From Bacteroidales bacterium (GTDB lineage Bacteria > Bacteroidota > Bacteroidia > Bacteroidales > UBA3663), in contig JAGBQS010000252.1 in NCBI GenBank assembly GCA_017632695.1, positions 1 to 6,395 of the forward strand: 6,395 bases of DNA, given 5' to 3'. A program made the translations under genes and the position numbers. Each line of letters starts with the position of its first letter. Within the stretch, counting starts at the first letter, position 1. This document shows, one piece after another, positions 5,872 to 6,395 of this stretch. The notes beneath the pieces are model-generated. The model made no database searches. It was given only the letters and a program-made list of their open reading frames with translations, and was not told the DNA's origin.

Positions 5872-6395
5872 TTACATTTGTCGGAGGATTCCCTGTTCGC
5901 GATGTTCAAGAATGATGTGCAAATCCGGATGAAGCGCCTTGAGATGTTCGGCCAGATGCTGCGCACCGTACACGCTACGATGCTGACCGCCTGTACAGCC
6001 AAAACTTACCATCAGGTGTGTAAATCCGCGATGCAGGTAAGTGGCAACGGCAGGATCGACCAAGGCATAAACGTGCTCCATGAACTGAGGCATGGTAAGT
6101 TCCATGCCAAAAGGCTTGTGCTCGGGGTTCGGATCACGGCCTTCAAGGAAGTCGATGACCGGCTGATCCAATCCGGTAAGCTGCTTGTATTCGGCATAAC
6201 GGCCTGGATTGTGCGGGGCACGGCAATCGAAGACAAAGCCACCTCCGTTACCTGAAAAATCATTGGGAACACCCTTCTTAAAACTGAAACTGATTATTCG
6301 CACGGTCAGCGGACCCTTTTCCGGTTGTGGTTGGAACCGCGGTAAGGCAGCCACTTCCTGCAACAGGTCCAACAGATACGGGTACTCGTTGCATA
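5872..6395 (-). CDS. RapZ C-terminal domain protein, 5' end cut by window
   Basis: The visible 173 residues hold the RapZ C-terminal domain: VRIISFSFKKGVP, then GGGFVFDCRAPHNPGRY, LTGLDQPVIDFL, and the hallmark FGCTGGQHRSV (GCTGGQHRSV at 6000-5971), ending at HREQGILRQM. In Escherichia coli RapZ this domain binds glucosamine-6-phosphate and the sRNA GlmZ, guiding RNase E. The frame stays open to the right edge (CNEYPYL precedes the TTG at 6372), so that TTG is not the real start and the protein continues outside. From memory, Bacteroidales relatives carry an aminoglycoside-phosphotransferase-like kinase domain ahead of this one instead of the P-loop domain of classical RapZ; that part cannot be seen. 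It is the upstream partner of the FAD oxidoreductase gene, 11 bp apart. A link to amino-sugar sensing or cell-wall recycling is inference. The domain call is firm, the full architecture is not. Confidence 0.85.
   Translation of the reverse strand, partial: CNEYPYLLDLLQEVAALPRFQPQPEKGPLTVRIISFSFKKGVPNDFSGNGGGFVFDCRAPHNPGRYAEYKQLTGLDQPVIDFLEGRDPNPEHKPFGMELTMPQFMEHVYALVDPAVATYLHRGFTHLMVSFGCTGGQHRSVYGAQHLAEHLKALHPDLHIILEHREQGILRQM

Noticed and set aside
5872..6372. TTG at 6372 as the true start of the RapZ-domain gene
   Set aside because: The frame continues without a stop to the window edge, and the preceding residues look like coding sequence, so the gene is cut by the window rather than starting there.

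Overview
The window looks like a chromosomal segment from a Bacteroidales bacterium, most likely Prevotella or a close relative. The evidence is a TAnnTTTG-type -7 element (TATCTTTG) in front of the large gene, AT-rich translation starts without a Shine-Dalgarno sequence, the C-terminal tail 'GxRxxxxxxGLxIxxGxxKVxVK' on secreted proteins, and a GH98 enzyme whose modules recur in gut and oral Bacteroidales. Genus is inferred; no rRNA or marker gene is present.

Layout. (1) Bases 1-~200 are AT-rich and hold no gene. They carry two diverged copies of a 27-bp element, each a perfect palindrome, with a third palindrome between them and two candidate leftward promoters for a gene beyond the left edge. 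(2) Bases 202-432 encode only the C-terminal tail of a secreted protein, joined directly to that promoter-like DNA, so this is a decapitated gene remnant. (3) A 55-codon gene of a small Bacteroidales-type protein follows at 465-632. (4) Bases 633-956 contain two terminator hairpins, two long inverted repeats and the promoter of the next gene. (5) Bases 957-4103 encode a 1048-residue secreted multimodular glycoside hydrolase: signal peptide, GH98 catalytic and C-terminal domains, CBM35-like module, InlB-like repeat, jelly-roll-like module and C-terminal tail. (6) A bidirectional-looking terminator separates it from two convergent minus-strand genes: a COG2509-type FAD-dependent oxidoreductase (4241-5860) and, 11 bp upstream of it, a gene cut by the right edge whose visible part is the RapZ C-terminal domain (5872-6395).

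How they work together. The left and centre are accessory surface or secretome functions; GH98 enzymes cut either blood-group-type host glycans or decorated xylan. The right-hand pair looks like a conserved housekeeping operon, possibly connected to amino-sugar or cell-wall recycling if the truncated gene carries the kinase domain seen in Bacteroidales relatives. I see no mobile-element genes, CRISPR array, tRNA or rRNA. No complete new system can be claimed; the items most worth a second look are the small protein, the palindrome cluster with the truncated tail, and the RapZ-domain gene.
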